From Perlucidibaca sp. (GTDB taxonomy: Bacteria; Pseudomonadota; Gammaproteobacteria; Pseudomonadales; Moraxellaceae), in the NCBI GenBank assembly GCA_023265995.1, contig JAHFSA010000008.1, positions 1 through 64,000 of the forward strand: a stretch of 64,000 nt of DNA. The letters run 5' to 3'. Position 1 is the stretch's first letter; each line of letters opens with the position of its first letter. Below, piece by piece: positions 44,583 through 53,795 of this stretch. The translations under genes were made by a program, and so were the position numbers. The notes beneath the pieces were generated by a model. It was not told the DNA's origin, did no database searches, and saw only the letters and a program-made list of their open reading frames with translations.

Positions 44583-44873
44583 TCAGTAATTTTTGGCGCT
44601 GGGTGATGCACCTCCATGCAGCGGATACAGGGGCGTCGAAGACAGCAAGTTGGTGGGGCTAACAGGGTAGCGATCTCGCCACAATGCTTCTGGCAGCATG
44701 CCCAGCTTGGCTGCTATCGCATTTTCTATTCGGCGAGAGCGTCGATAGCCTTGGCTGACACTGGTGACCGTTGTTGCCGCCACATCCAGATCTCGTGCAA
44801 TCTGTGCGAGCGAGCTGCCGGCTACGCGAAGACGCATTTTGATCTCCTCGTGTTGCTCAAGGGCGGGCGACAT
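44583..44873 (-). CDS. Ner/Nlp-like winged-helix regulator, 3' end formed by the IS
   Basis: A 96-aa DNA-binding protein. The family core is HEEIKMRLRVAGSSLAQIAR, DLDVAATTVTSVSQGYR and the C-terminal part of the domain (AAKLGMLPEALWRDRY). Phage Mu Ner and Nlp proteins of this type repress early or sigma-dependent genes. The ATG follows GGGAG by 5 nt. The TGA stop at 44585-44583 coincides with the first bases of the IS21 end, so the native C-terminus was probably altered by insertion. It is divergent from the XRE repressor. Confidence 0.82.
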   Translation of the reverse strand: MSPALEQHEEIKMRLRVAGSSLAQIARDLDVAATTVTSVSQGYRRSRRIENAIAAKLGMLPEALWRDRYPVSPTNLLSSTPLYPLHGGASPSAKNY

Positions 44874-44896
44874 GTATACTCCCGAGTGTGGCACTT

Positions 44897-44907
44897 ATGA
44901 GTCTCAT
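44897..44907. promoter_or_regulatory. Palindrome ATGAGTCTCAT in a divergent promoter
   Basis: A perfect 5-bp inverted repeat around one base, located in the 46-nt gap between the Ner-like and XRE regulator starts. A likely operator for one of the two. Confidence 0.4.
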
Positions 44908-44919
44908 GGTGGAGCTGTT

Positions 44920-45360
44920 ATGAGTAAGCTGTCAAGCGAAGACAACAACATAACGAATGGCAAGCGCCTGCTCGCCATTCGTGCCGTCAGTCAGCTGTCT
45001 CAGCAAGACTTCGCGTTAAAGCTGGGTCTCTCGCATCGGGCTTACGCGAACTACGAGCGCGGGGAACGCGAGATGCCCACGAGTCTCTTCCAATCGCTGG
45101 TCGAGACTTTCCGCATCGACCCGCTCTGGCTTCTCACCGGGCAAGAAGATGAGCCTCTCTATCTCTCCGAGTCGAAGTCACTGGATGCCAGCCTGCTTGA
45201 GGGCATCGTGTGTCTGGTCGAGGAGTGGCTGGCCAAGTACCAGCGGACACTCAGGCCAGAGAAAAAGGCCAGGGTGATTCGGCTGGCATACGACCACTGC
45301 ATCAGTCTGGGGCAGGTGGATGCAGGCTATGTGAGCCAAATGCTCGACCTGGCGGCATGA
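44920..45360 (+). CDS. XRE-family phage-type repressor
   Basis: A 146-aa regulator. The HTH is at residues ~15-70 (LLAIRAVSQLSQQDFALKLG, LSHRAYANYERGEREMPTSL). The following segment VETFRIDPLWLLTGQEDEPL is typical of phage repressor-like proteins without a protease domain. The C-terminal 70 aa is helical. The ATG follows GGTGGAG. It heads an operon with the membrane protein and the ParS-domain gene, and is divergent from the Ner-like gene in a switch-like arrangement. Confidence 0.82.
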   Translation: MSKLSSEDNNITNGKRLLAIRAVSQLSQQDFALKLGLSHRAYANYERGEREMPTSLFQSLVETFRIDPLWLLTGQEDEPLYLSESKSLDASLLEGIVCLVEEWLAKYQRTLRPEKKARVIRLAYDHCISLGQVDAGYVSQMLDLAA

Positions 45361-45367
45361 GTGTGTC

Positions 45368-46000
45368 ATGACGCCTGCTGACCACTCCGATGCCAATGTC
45401 CGGGCGCTGCCAACAAGGCCGCCACGAGCCAAGTTAGATCCACGACTGGAGGAGCTACGTAGCATTCTCCAGGCGTCCGAGCCTGCGGAAGTACCGGCTG
45501 ACTCCGACGCGGCCCTCATCAATGATGGCTATCTTTTCCAGAAACGCTTTGGGCCGGGCTTCAACTGGCCACGACGCCATCGCATGGCGCTACTCAAGCT
45601 GATTCAACAAACCGGGCTGTCTGATCGTGAGGTTCGCTTGTTCCGCCACACAGGCAACCTGCGGCGAACACCGCGTTCGGTCGAATTGGCGGCGACTGGA
45701 GGGATGGCGTTGATAGGAGCCTCTCAGATAGGCTTCTGGGGTGGGTTTGCCCTGATGCTGGCCATTGCGCTTGCCTTGGACTTTGGCAGCTCTTCTCGCC
45801 TGCCACTCCGTGTAGTTGCAGCTGTAGCTGTACTGTCAGGAGCCAGTTATCTTCTGTACATCTGCTCAATCAAACCGTGGATAACCCAACGACGGATCGA
45901 GCAGCGCTTGCAGGCTACATTGCCTGCATCAGAGGCCGATCATGATGGTCGTAGCGCCGGAAATTCTGCAAAGAGCAACCGAAGTATTCGGCAGTCTTGA
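45368..46000 (+). CDS. Small membrane protein of the XRE operon, unknown function
   Basis: A 210-aa protein not recognised. Residues 1-105 are cytoplasmic and polar, with RRHRMALLKLIQQTGLSDRE. Two hydrophobic helices (around 110-137 and 146-168) are followed by a short charged tail. It starts 7 nt after the XRE gene with a poor ribosome site, suggesting coupling. Its last 59 nt overlap the ParS-domain gene in another frame. Confidence 0.6.
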   Translation: MTPADHSDANVRALPTRPPRAKLDPRLEELRSILQASEPAEVPADSDAALINDGYLFQKRFGPGFNWPRRHRMALLKLIQQTGLSDREVRLFRHTGNLRRTPRSVELAATGGMALIGASQIGFWGGFALMLAIALALDFGSSSRLPLRVVAAVAVLSGASYLLYICSIKPWITQRRIEQRLQATLPASEADHDGRSAGNSAKSNRSIRQS

Positions 46001-46136
46001 GCATGCTCAAGCCTGGTTGGAGGCTCGTCTGCCAGTGCTCGACAACAGACGCCCTGTGGATGTCCTGACGGAGCCGGGTGGGCCGGCGGAGCTTCTGGAT
46101 ATCCTGGGGCGTATTGAGCACGGCGTTTTCTCATAG
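45942..46136 (+). CDS. Orphan Xre/MbcA/ParS toxin-binding (DUF2384) domain
   Basis: A 64-aa protein consisting only of the C-terminal toxin-binding domain of RES-Xre type antitoxins: ATEVFGSLEHAQAWLEARLP, RRPVDVLTEPGG and ELLDILGRIEHGVFS. The usual N-terminal HTH is missing and no RES-type toxin gene is present. AGAGG lies 6 nt before the ATG, inside the end of the preceding gene, so it looks like a real coupled gene rather than a remnant. The domain may bind a toxin or another protein. Confidence 0.8.
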   Translation: MMVVAPEILQRATEVFGSLEHAQAWLEARLPVLDNRRPVDVLTEPGGPAELLDILGRIEHGVFS

Positions 46137-46145
46137 CAACGCTAT

Positions 46146-46184
46146 GCAACGACCTGCCACGGATAGGTGACAGGTCGTAGTTGC
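46146..46184. terminator. Hairpin between convergent transcripts
   Basis: GCAACGACCTG pairs with CAGGTCGT...TTGC (2-nt bulge, 14-nt loop) between the ParS-domain gene and the end of the copper operon. The T run is weak. Confidence 0.5.
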
Positions 46185-46189
46185 TTCGC

Positions 46190-46432
46190 TTACTTCATCC
46201 CACCACACTTGCCTTCCATGGCCTTGCTGGATGCTTCTCCGGACTTACTGGTCTCTGTGTTAGTAGGGTCCATTTTCATGTTGCCACCACATTTACCCTC
46301 CATCGGCATGACTGGCTTGGCGGGCTGCTCAGCCGCTTTGGCAGGTGCCTTGGTTGTTTCAGCACAGGCTACCGTCGCGACAGACAGCACCAAGACACTG
46401 GCAATCGGGGTCATCGTCCTCAGTCTCGACAT
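46190..46432 (-). CDS. Small secreted protein with two EGKCGG motifs
   Basis: An 80-aa protein with a signal peptide (hydrophobic ASVLVLSVATVACA, cleavage likely after residue 24). The mature part is Lys/Met-rich and has two copies of MEGKCGG (residues 44-50 and 72-78) with NMKMD between them. EGKCG motifs are known from HvfA-type modified copper-binding peptides, but the maturation genes hvfB and hvfC are not in this window. The gene lies 4 nt after cusA and ends the copper operon, so a periplasmic copper-binding role is likely. The frame is open 26 codons upstream inside cusA without support. Confidence 0.75.
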   Translation of the reverse strand: MSRLRTMTPIASVLVLSVATVACAETTKAPAKAAEQPAKPVMPMEGKCGGNMKMDPTNTETSKSGEASSKAMEGKCGGMK

Positions 46433-46436
46433 GTTT

Positions 46437-49400
46437 TCATCCTCTCGGGTTGGTGTTTGCATCAAAGAACTGGTCACGCGTCTCCTTGCGCCGCATGAAG
46501 TAGAAAGCACAGGGCACGATCAGCATCGACAGCACGGGGGCCGTCAGCATGCCGCCGACCATGGGCGCGGCGATACGCTGCATGACCTCCGAGCCAGTGC
46601 CGCTGCCCCACATGATGGGCAGCAGGCCGGCGACGATGACGGCCACGGTCATGGCCTTCGGACGCACGCGCAGCACAGCGCCCTCGCGGATAGCATCGAG
46701 CAGATCGGCGTTGCTGGTCTGACCCAGATCGACGCGCCGCTGCCAGGCCTGCTTCAGGTACAACAGCATGATCACGCCGAACTCGGCGGCGACCCCGGAC
46801 AGGGCGATGAAGCCCACCCCGCTGGCCACCGATAGGTTGTGCCCGAGCAGCCACAATAGCCAGATCCCACCGGCCAAGGCAAAGGGCAAGGTCGCCATAA
46901 TGAGCATTGCCTCATCGACACGACGGAAGGTTAGGTAGAGCAAGACGAAGATGATCATCAGCGTGCCGGGCACCACGACCTTGAGGCGAGCTGTCGCGCG
47001 TTCGAGAAACTCGAACTGACCAGACCAGGAAACCGCATAGGCCGGCGGCAGCTTCACCTGCTCGGTCACCGTCCGCTGCATGTCCTGCACGGCAGAGCGG
47101 AGGTCACGCCCGCGAATATCGACATAGACCCAGCCGGAGAGCCGGGCATTCTCGCTGCGCAGCATGGGCGGACCATTGGCGATGGACAACGTGGCGACAT
47201 CGCCGAGGCGGATCTGCGCACCGCGTTCCGTGACCACCGGCAGATTGCGCAGACCATCCAGCGAGTCGCGGATCTCACGCGGGTAGCGGACATTAATCGG
47301 GAAGCGCTGCAAACCCTCGACGGTCTCGCCGATGTTGTCGCCACCGATGGCTGCCGACACCACGCCCTGCACATCAGCGATATTGAGGCCGTAGCGGGCA
47401 GCGGCGTCGCGGTTGATATCGACATCAATGTAGCGACCACCGCGCAACCGCTCGGCCAGCGCTGAACTGACGCCCGGTACCTGCTTCACCACACGCTCGA
47501 TCTCCCCAGTGAGGCGGTCGATCTCGGCCAGACTGGCACCCGAGACCTTGATGCCGACCGGGCTTTTGATGCCCGTGGCGAGCATGTCGATGCGATTACG
47601 GATCGGCGGCACCCAGATATTCGACAGCCCCGGCACGCGCACCACGCGATCCAGCTCCGCCACCAGCTTGTCCGGCGTCATGCCAGCACGCCATTGCTCG
47701 CGCGGCTTGAAGCGAATGGTAGTCTCGAACATCTCCAGCGGGGCCGGGTCAGTCGCGGTATCGGCACGCCCGGCCTTGCCGAAGACGCTGGCCACTTCCG
47801 GCACGGTCTTGATGAGCCGGTCGGTCTGCTGCAGCAACTGTGCGGCCTTGCCGGCCGACAGGCCGGGCAGCGCCGACGGCATGTAGAGCAGATCGCCTTC
47901 ATCCAGCGGCGGCATGAACTCGCCACCGAGACGGGACAGCGGCCACAGGCTGGCGACAACCACCAAGGCTGTGATTGCCATGGCTCGGCCAGGCCGGCGC
48001 AAGACCATGGCCAGTACCGGCTCGTACCAGCGAATCAAGGTTCGGTTGATCGGGTTGTCACGCTCGGCCGGGATGCGTCCGCGAACCAGATAGCCCATCA
48101 GTACCGGAATCAGCGTCACCGCCAGTCCAGCTGCTGCGGCCATGGCATAGGTCTTGGTGAAGGCCAGCGGCGCGAACAACCGTCCTTCCTGCGCTTCCAG
48201 CGTGAACACCGGAATGAACGACAAGGTGATTATAAGCAGCGAGAAGAACAGCGCCGGCCCGACCTCGACCGCCGACTCGCTGATCAGCCGCCAGTGCTCA
48301 TCCGGGGTCGGCTCCCGCTCGGGATGCGCATGACGCCAGGCTTCGAGATGCTTGTGCGCGTTCTCGATCATGACCACGGCGGCATCGACCATGGCGCCAA
48401 TGGCAATGGCAATGCCGCCCAGCGACATGATGTTGGCATTCACGCCCTGGTAGCGCATGACAATGAAGGCCGCGAGTATGCCCAGCGGCAGCGAAATGAT
48501 CGCCACCAGCGCCGAGCGCAGATGGAACAGGAAGGCCAGGCAGACCAGCGCCACCACGATGAACTCTTCCAGCAGCTTGTAGCCCAGGTTGCTGACGGCA
48601 CGCTCGATCAGCTGCGAGCGGTCATAGACCGGCACGATCTCCACCCCTTTGGGCAGACTGGACTTGAGTGACTGCAGCTTGGACTTGACGGCCTCGATGG
48701 TCGCCAGGGCATTGCGTCCGGAACGCATGATGATCACGCCCCCCACGGTTTCACCTTCACCGTCCAGTTCAGCGATGCCACGGCGCATCTCGGGGCCGAT
48801 CTGCACCTGTGCGACATCGCCAAGACGCACGGAAACACCTGCCGGCGTGGTGATCAGAGGAATGCTGCGGAAGTCATCCAGCGTCTTCAGATAGCCGGTG
48901 GCTCGCACCATGTACTCGGCCTCGGCTAGCTCCAGCACCGACCCTCCAGCCTCCTGATTGGCTTTCTGCACGGCATCGATCACCCGTGTATGCGGGATGC
49001 TGAAAGCCCGCAGCCGGTCAGGATCAAGCACGATCTGGTACTGCCTGACCATGCCGCCGATGCTGGCCACCTCGGCCACATCCGGCACCGTCTTCAGCTC
49101 GTACTTGAGAAACCAGTCCTGCAGGGCACGCAGCTGCGACAGGTCGAGATGGCCTGTCCGGTCCACCAGGGCATATTCGTAGATCCAGCCCACACCCGTG
49201 GCGTCCGGGCCCAATGCGCTCCGGGCCTGAGCAGGCAAACGCGACTGCACCTGATTGAGGTACTCCAGCACACGCGAGCGCGCCCAATACGGGTCGGTGC
49301 CATCCTCGAAGAGGACATAGACATAGGAGTCACCGAAGAACGAGTAGCCGCGCACGGTCTTGGCGCCCGGCACCGACAGCATGGTGGTGGTCAGTGGGTA

Positions 49401-49598
49401 GGTGATCTGGTTTTCGACCAGCTGCGGCGCCTGTCCCGGCCAGGTCGTGCGGATGATGACCTGGACATCCGAAAGGTCGGGCAAGGCGTCCAGGGGTGTC
49501 CGCTGGATGGACCACAGCCCCACCCCGGTCAGCATCACGGTCGCCAGCAGCACCAGGAAACGATTGCGAATGGACCAGCGTATGCACTGAGCGATCAT
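46437..49598 (-). CDS. cusA: CusA-type heavy-metal RND efflux pump
   Basis: An inner-membrane proton antiporter exporting Cu(I)/Ag(I), 1053 aa. It has the twelve-helix RND layout with two large periplasmic loops. The helix-4 motif reads [20 protein letters not shown], characteristic of the Cu/Ag group, as is the N-terminus [20 protein letters not shown]. It overlaps cusB by 4 bp and is followed closely by the EGKCGG gene. It works with CusB and CusC as a trans-envelope complex. Confidence 0.95.
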   Translation of the reverse strand: MIAQCIRWSIRNRFLVLLATVMLTGVGLWSIQRTPLDALPDLSDVQVIIRTTWPGQAPQLVENQITYPLTTTMLSVPGAKTVRGYSFFGDSYVYVLFEDGTDPYWARSRVLEYLNQVQSRLPAQARSALGPDATGVGWIYEYALVDRTGHLDLSQLRALQDWFLKYELKTVPDVAEVASIGGMVRQYQIVLDPDRLRAFSIPHTRVIDAVQKANQEAGGSVLELAEAEYMVRATGYLKTLDDFRSIPLITTPAGVSVRLGDVAQVQIGPEMRRGIAELDGEGETVGGVIIMRSGRNALATIEAVKSKLQSLKSSLPKGVEIVPVYDRSQLIERAVSNLGYKLLEEFIVVALVCLAFLFHLRSALVAIISLPLGILAAFIVMRYQGVNANIMSLGGIAIAIGAMVDAAVVMIENAHKHLEAWRHAHPEREPTPDEHWRLISESAVEVGPALFFSLLIITLSFIPVFTLEAQEGRLFAPLAFTKTYAMAAAAGLAVTLIPVLMGYLVRGRIPAERDNPINRTLIRWYEPVLAMVLRRPGRAMAITALVVVASLWPLSRLGGEFMPPLDEGDLLYMPSALPGLSAGKAAQLLQQTDRLIKTVPEVASVFGKAGRADTATDPAPLEMFETTIRFKPREQWRAGMTPDKLVAELDRVVRVPGLSNIWVPPIRNRIDMLATGIKSPVGIKVSGASLAEIDRLTGEIERVVKQVPGVSSALAERLRGGRYIDVDINRDAAARYGLNIADVQGVVSAAIGGDNIGETVEGLQRFPINVRYPREIRDSLDGLRNLPVVTERGAQIRLGDVATLSIANGPPMLRSENARLSGWVYVDIRGRDLRSAVQDMQRTVTEQVKLPPAYAVSWSGQFEFLERATARLKVVVPGTLMIIFVLLYLTFRRVDEAMLIMATLPFALAGGIWLLWLLGHNLSVASGVGFIALSGVAAEFGVIMLLYLKQAWQRRVDLGQTSNADLLDAIREGAVLRVRPKAMTVAVIVAGLLPIMWGSGTGSEVMQRIAAPMVGGMLTAPVLSMLIVPCAFYFMRRKETRDQFFDANTNPRG

Positions 49599-50893
49599 TG
49601 ACCCATCCCCCGCATGTCCATCTTGCCGTCCATGCCAGCTGGCATGCTGTCAGCCTGCATACGACTGCTGACACCCTTCAGACTAGCCTCGGAGTCCACC
49701 AGGAACTGACCCGACACGACGACCTTCTGCCCCGCCCAAAGACCCGTCAGTATCTCGGTTTCGCCCCGGCTCTCCAGGCCTGTGGTGACATCCACCGGGC
49801 GGAAACTGCCAGCCGCATCGACGGTGAACACGACACTGCGCTGCCCGGTGCGGATCACCGCCTCGGAAGGCACCAGCAAGACATGGGCACGTGTTGCGCC
49901 CGCCAGACGCAGGTTGGCAAACATGCCCGGCACCAGTTCGGCGTTCGGGTTGGTCAGCTCGATACGGGCCTTCAGGGTGCGTGTGGTCGGATCCACTTCT
50001 GGCAGCAGCGCGCTGACGCGCCCTGTGAAGACCTTGCCCGGCCAGGCCGATGTGGTGGCCTCCACCAGGTTGCCCGGGCGTACCTGCGCGGCCATGGCTT
50101 CAGGCACCTCGGCATTGACCCAGACGCTATCGAGTCCATTGATGCGAAACAGCATGGTTCCCGGCACGACAGTCATGCCCTCACGGATACCCAGCTCGAC
50201 CACCACGCCGCTGACCGGGGCGACGATGGCCAGCCTGGGCTGTGTCCTGCCGCTGCGCTCAACTAGGGCAATCTGGGCCTCGCTCATGCCGACCAGACGC
50301 ATGCGCTGACGTGCGCCCTGACGCAGCTCGGCACTGCCCTCGCCAGACATGCCACGCACCATCAGGAACTCCTCCTGTGCCGCCACCCAGTCCGGAACAT
50401 ACAGCTCAGCCAGCACCTGCCCCTGCCGCACTTTGTCCATCGCTGCGCGCACGCTCAGGCGCTCGACAAACCCCGAGGCCCGCGCCTGCATGACAGCGAC
50501 TGCGCGCTCGTTCCAGGTGACACTGCCCACCGCTGTCAGCTCGGATGACAACTGCCCAGACATCACTTCAGCGGTACGAATACCCAGACTCTGTCGCACT
50601 TGCGAGGGAATGCTGACGCCACCCGCCCCAGGGCTTTCCCCGGCGCTCTCCTGGGCATAAACAGGCACCAGATCCATGTCCATGAACGGCGACTTTCCGG
50701 GCTTGTCGAAGTGCTGATCCGGCACCATGGGGTCATGCCAGTACAGCACCTTGGGCTCGGCCTTGCTGGCCTCGGCACTGGCCGGCGATGACATCGCTAT
50801 GCCCTGGTGCATGCCCAGACTGTAGAGGCCCCAGCCGCCCAGCCCGAGCGCAGCGAGAGCAGCCACGGAAATCATCAAAGTTTTGCGCGTCAT
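49595..50893 (-). CDS. cusB: CusB-type periplasmic adaptor
   Basis: A membrane fusion protein of 432 aa. The N-terminal anchor is [21 protein letters not shown] heavy-metal-binding segment follows ([20 protein letters not shown] then MDMDLVPVY, about residues 50-80). The alpha-hairpin, lipoyl and beta-barrel parts follow ([20 protein letters not shown]). The Met-rich C-terminus ([17 protein letters not shown]) could bind Cu(I). It overlaps cusC and cusA by 4 bp each. Confidence 0.94.
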   Translation of the reverse strand: MTRKTLMISVAALAALGLGGWGLYSLGMHQGIAMSSPASAEASKAEPKVLYWHDPMVPDQHFDKPGKSPFMDMDLVPVYAQESAGESPGAGGVSIPSQVRQSLGIRTAEVMSGQLSSELTAVGSVTWNERAVAVMQARASGFVERLSVRAAMDKVRQGQVLAELYVPDWVAAQEEFLMVRGMSGEGSAELRQGARQRMRLVGMSEAQIALVERSGRTQPRLAIVAPVSGVVVELGIREGMTVVPGTMLFRINGLDSVWVNAEVPEAMAAQVRPGNLVEATTSAWPGKVFTGRVSALLPEVDPTTRTLKARIELTNPNAELVPGMFANLRLAGATRAHVLLVPSEAVIRTGQRSVVFTVDAAGSFRPVDVTTGLESRGETEILTGLWAGQKVVVSGQFLVDSEASLKGVSSRMQADSMPAGMDGKMDMRGMGQ

Positions 50894-52161
50894 GGCGTGC
50901 TCCGGCTTTCGTTGGGCAGCAGAAACTCCAGATCAGCCCATGTCAGGGCTGTCTGCATCTCCAGTTGCAAGGCTTGCAGGCGGGTATCCAGCAGGGCGCG
51001 GCGGGCGGCCAGGACATCGCTCAAGGCGCCTCGTCCGCCGCGCCAGGAGGCCAATGCTGCCTGGGTCCGCGTCTTGCTCAGTGGCAACAGTTGTTCGCGG
51101 TAGCGCTGCAACCGATTCAGACCGGACTGCCAGTCATCCACCAGAGCGCGTACTTCCGCGACATGGGCGCGCAGCATGTCGTCACGCTCGGCTCTGGCTT
51201 GCTCGACCTGCGCCTGGCGTGCGGCCAGCTCACGATTCTGGCGTCGTGCCTGATCCCATTGCAGAGGCATCGACACCCCCACCGACACCATGTCGGAAAA
51301 AGCCGAGCCGCGCTGGGCGTAGCTGAGCTCGGCAGTCCAGTCGGCCTGCTTGTTGGCCTCGGCCAGGCGCACATCGGTATCCGCCAGGGCGATGCGGCGC
51401 TCTTGCATGATCAGGTCCGGGTGGCGAACCAAATGACTTTCCAGATCGCCAATATCCAGGTGCGTGCGATCAAAGTCCGGCTTGCCGAACAGAGTCTGTC
51501 GGCTCTGGTCATCGCCAACCCATCGCGCCAAGGCGGATTGCGCCTGGCTAAGCTGGCGATCCATGTCCTGCAACTGATCCTCAAGCAGCAGGATCTCGCC
51601 ACGGGTATTGATCGTCTCGGTCTGAGTGGCACGGCCACCACGGTAGGAGGCCTCGCTGGCAACCAGCTGTTGGCGGGCCTGCTGCAGTTGCTCCTGCAAC
51701 AACGCACGTCGCTCCTGCAGGTAATAACTGGTCAGCCAGGCCTTGCCGGCACGGCGCAGAACCTCACTCTGCACCAGGCCTTTGCCGGCATCGGCGACTT
51801 CGGCCTCGCGTTGCTGGCGTTCACGGCGCAGATCCAGCTTGCCACTGCGGGTGAGCTCCTGCGCCAGACCGATCTTGCGCATGGTCATGAAGTCGCGGGT
51901 CACGCTGAAGCGGTCGCTGCCATTCACCGGCAGGTTCTCGATGCCGATGCTCAGCATGGGATCAGGGCGCTCGCCAGCGGCCACCGCCATCTCGCGAGCC
52001 GAGACAATCGCGGCATCCTGGGCGACCAGCTGGCGCGATTGGCTCAACGCGATTTTCTGAGCCTCAAGAAAGCTCAGCGAGGCTGCCGGCAAGGCAGCAG
52101 GCGCCAACGCCATCAGCGCGAGCACCACCCGACACAATGGCCGGGAAATACGGAAATTCAT
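50890..52161 (-). CDS. cusC: CusC-type outer-membrane efflux protein
   Basis: A TolC-family protein of 423 aa with signal peptide (VVLALMALAPAALPAAS). Two OEP repeats are visible: long helical regions such as LTRSGKLDLRRERQQREAEV and ARWVGDDQSRQTLFGKPDF. No lipobox Cys is seen, unlike E. coli CusC. The ATG follows GAGG; a TTG six codons upstream is an alternative. A hairpin (GGCTCA/TGAGCC, 52183-52200) lies in the leader. It is the first of three overlapping efflux genes. Confidence 0.9.
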   Translation of the reverse strand: MNFRISRPLCRVVLALMALAPAALPAASLSFLEAQKIALSQSRQLVAQDAAIVSAREMAVAAGERPDPMLSIGIENLPVNGSDRFSVTRDFMTMRKIGLAQELTRSGKLDLRRERQQREAEVADAGKGLVQSEVLRRAGKAWLTSYYLQERRALLQEQLQQARQQLVASEASYRGGRATQTETINTRGEILLLEDQLQDMDRQLSQAQSALARWVGDDQSRQTLFGKPDFDRTHLDIGDLESHLVRHPDLIMQERRIALADTDVRLAEANKQADWTAELSYAQRGSAFSDMVSVGVSMPLQWDQARRQNRELAARQAQVEQARAERDDMLRAHVAEVRALVDDWQSGLNRLQRYREQLLPLSKTRTQAALASWRGGRGALSDVLAARRALLDTRLQALQLEMQTALTWADLEFLLPNESRSTP

Positions 52162-52274
52162 GAGGTGTTGCCTCGTCAATCAGGCTCAATGCAATGAGCC
52201 ATGCAATGAACAGCGCGTGCCATCACGACACACGGACTGATACGGCCAGGCGGAATGCCGGCCAAGACGAGGGC

Positions 52275-52658
52275 TTAATTCAGGAAGCGCTGAAAGCGGA
52301 TGGACGGAGACGGATCTATGGCCGAGGGGTCAGGGGGACGATAGCCGGATGTCGAGACGTACTCGGCATCTGACAGTTCGAATGGCTGCAGGATGGCCAA
52401 CAGCAGCGGTGAGGCATCGACCGAGGTGGCTTGCTTGGCAAAGTCCGGGTGGCCGCTCAAGTGCTGGCAGACGGTCGCGCAGCCTGTTCCAGCAGTGTCT
52501 GTCTTGTCCCCAGCCTCATGACAGCCCGGCATGGCCGACATGCTGGTTTCAGCCGAGGTTGGTCCGACAGCAGCCATGACCTGCGCCTGGCAGATCGTGA
52601 AGATCGCCAGAATCAGGCTCATGAGGAGCGACAGACGCTGTCGGTGGATGCGTTTCAT
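52275..52658 (-). CDS. Small secreted Cys/His/Met protein of the copper operon
   Basis: A 127-aa protein with a signal peptide (LLMSLILAIFTICQAQVMA). The mature N-terminal half carries potential metal ligands: MSAMPGCHEAG and TGCATVCQHLSGH. The C-terminal half is Pro/Ser-rich. It resembles small copper-responsive proteins of gammaproteobacteria (CopL- or DUF2946-like), but I cannot assign it firmly. It lies 113 nt before cusC and 46 nt after the DUF411 gene. Confidence 0.65.
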   Translation of the reverse strand: MKRIHRQRLSLLMSLILAIFTICQAQVMAAVGPTSAETSMSAMPGCHEAGDKTDTAGTGCATVCQHLSGHPDFAKQATSVDASPLLLAILQPFELSDAEYVSTSGYRPPDPSAIDPSPSIRFQRFLN

Positions 52659-52704
52659 GTCAAAAGTATCTGCCAGGTTCAGCCAAACGCCAAGGGCTCA
52701 GTGC

Positions 52705-53196
52705 TCACTCACCATGCCGGGCATAGGTCGTGGCTTCCTCGCCATTGAAGAGCAGGGTCTCGTAGGGCATGCGTTGATCTCCCACCTCCATGCCAGGTGA
52801 TCCCACCGGCATGCCTGGCACGGCCAGGCCCTGAGCCCTGGGCTTCTCCTGCAGCAGTCGCCTGATGTCCGCTACCGCGACATGCCCCTCGATCAGGTAG
52901 CCACCGACCGTGGCGGTATGGCAGGACGCCAAGCGCGCCGGGATGCCCAGGCGCGACTTGACGGCATTCATGTCCCCTTCGTCATGGACCTCGACAGCAA
53001 AGCCCTCGGCCTTGAGGTGGTCCACCCATTTGCCACAGCATCCGCAGGTCGGGCTTTTATGAACCACGATGGTGTCAGCCGCCGCTTGGGCGATTGGCTG
53101 GGGAGCCTGGTCAGAAAGCAGACTGAGAGCACCCAAACCGCCAATGATCAAGACCAGCAGACCGATGGCCCAGAATGTGTTGCGTGATCGACTCAT
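52705..53196 (-). CDS. DUF411 periplasmic metal-binding protein
   Basis: A 163-aa protein anchored by one N-terminal helix (FWAIGLLVLIIGGLGALSLL). The DUF411 domain has VVHKSPTCGCCGKWVDHLKA, then SCHTATVGGYLIEGHV and the end motif GLAVPGMPVGSPGMEVG. Members are found in copper and silver resistance loci and are thought to bind metal through the CGCC and Met motifs. It overlaps the cytochrome c gene by 4 bp. Confidence 0.88.
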   Translation of the reverse strand: MSRSRNTFWAIGLLVLIIGGLGALSLLSDQAPQPIAQAAADTIVVHKSPTCGCCGKWVDHLKAEGFAVEVHDEGDMNAVKSRLGIPARLASCHTATVGGYLIEGHVAVADIRRLLQEKPRAQGLAVPGMPVGSPGMEVGDQRMPYETLLFNGEEATTYARHGE

Positions 53197-53780
53197 GGTG
53201 CCATGCCTTCCTCGGTATGCCCTGCGTGACCGGTCATGGGTTCCGCGCGGGCCGTCAAAATCTGATACTGGGTCTCATCAAGCTGAGGCAGCTTCTGCAG
53301 GAAGGCGACCATGGCCCAGATCCTGGCATCATCATGGGTTTTGCCCCAGGCCGGCATGCCGGAGGCCTTGATGCCGTGCTTGATGATCCAGAACTGGCGG
53401 GCAGCACTGGCTGCTGCGTCGCCATGATCATCACCACTATGGCCATGTTCAGCAGCGCCCTTCGCCAGATCAGGCGGTCGCGGGTACAAACCCATGGCCA
53501 TGTCAGAGCTTTTCACGCCGGGTTTGAGATGGCAGCCCGCGCACATGTCATTGTAATCCGCGCCGCCACTGAGCAGCATCTGAGGGTCATCGAGAGGCGG
53601 TACGGCAATGTCTTTGCTGCGCACAGCAATCGACCGCTCACGCAAGGTCTCCAGCGCCCAGTAGACCGGCGTGGTGTGTTCGTCATCCGCCCCTATGGGA
53701 TAGATACCGGAGTAGAGAAACCCCAGGCCTGCCGCCACACCCAGTGCGCCCAGCCCCAACAGGATCTTCAGCGTTTTCAT
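53193..53780 (-). CDS. Membrane-anchored class I cytochrome c
   Basis: A 195-aa protein with an N-terminal hydrophobic anchor (ILLGLGALGVAAGLGFLYSG). The haem-binding motif is CAGCH (NDMCAGCHLKPGV), and a likely Met ligand is in KASGMPAWGKTHDD. A His-rich loop (HGHSGDDHGD) and tail (GHAGHTEEG) are present. It lies between the multicopper oxidase and DUF411 genes, so it may carry electrons for copper oxidation or simply be periplasmic redox machinery of the locus. Confidence 0.88.
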   Translation of the reverse strand: MKTLKILLGLGALGVAAGLGFLYSGIYPIGADDEHTTPVYWALETLRERSIAVRSKDIAVPPLDDPQMLLSGGADYNDMCAGCHLKPGVKSSDMAMGLYPRPPDLAKGAAEHGHSGDDHGDAAASAARQFWIIKHGIKASGMPAWGKTHDDARIWAMVAFLQKLPQLDETQYQILTARAEPMTGHAGHTEEGMAP

Positions 53781-53795
53781 GAGTCAACTCCTGGT

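Larger units (their letters stand above)
41951..44585 (-). mobile_element. IS21-family insertion sequence, intact
   Basis: An element of about 2.6 kb with istA and istB in the normal order on the minus strand. Proposed ends are TGACC at 41951 and GGTCA at 44585, which are inverted and fit the family 5'-TG...CA-3' rule. Similarity continues inward (TGACCACCAATCGCC against TGACCCACTCGCGGGC). No target duplication is visible next to these ends, so the borders may be off by some bases. Both reading frames are complete, so it may still be active. Confidence 0.7.

Noticed and set aside
44583-46136. Complete prophage
   Set aside because: Only regulatory and small genes are present. No structural, packaging, lysis or integrase genes were found on either side.
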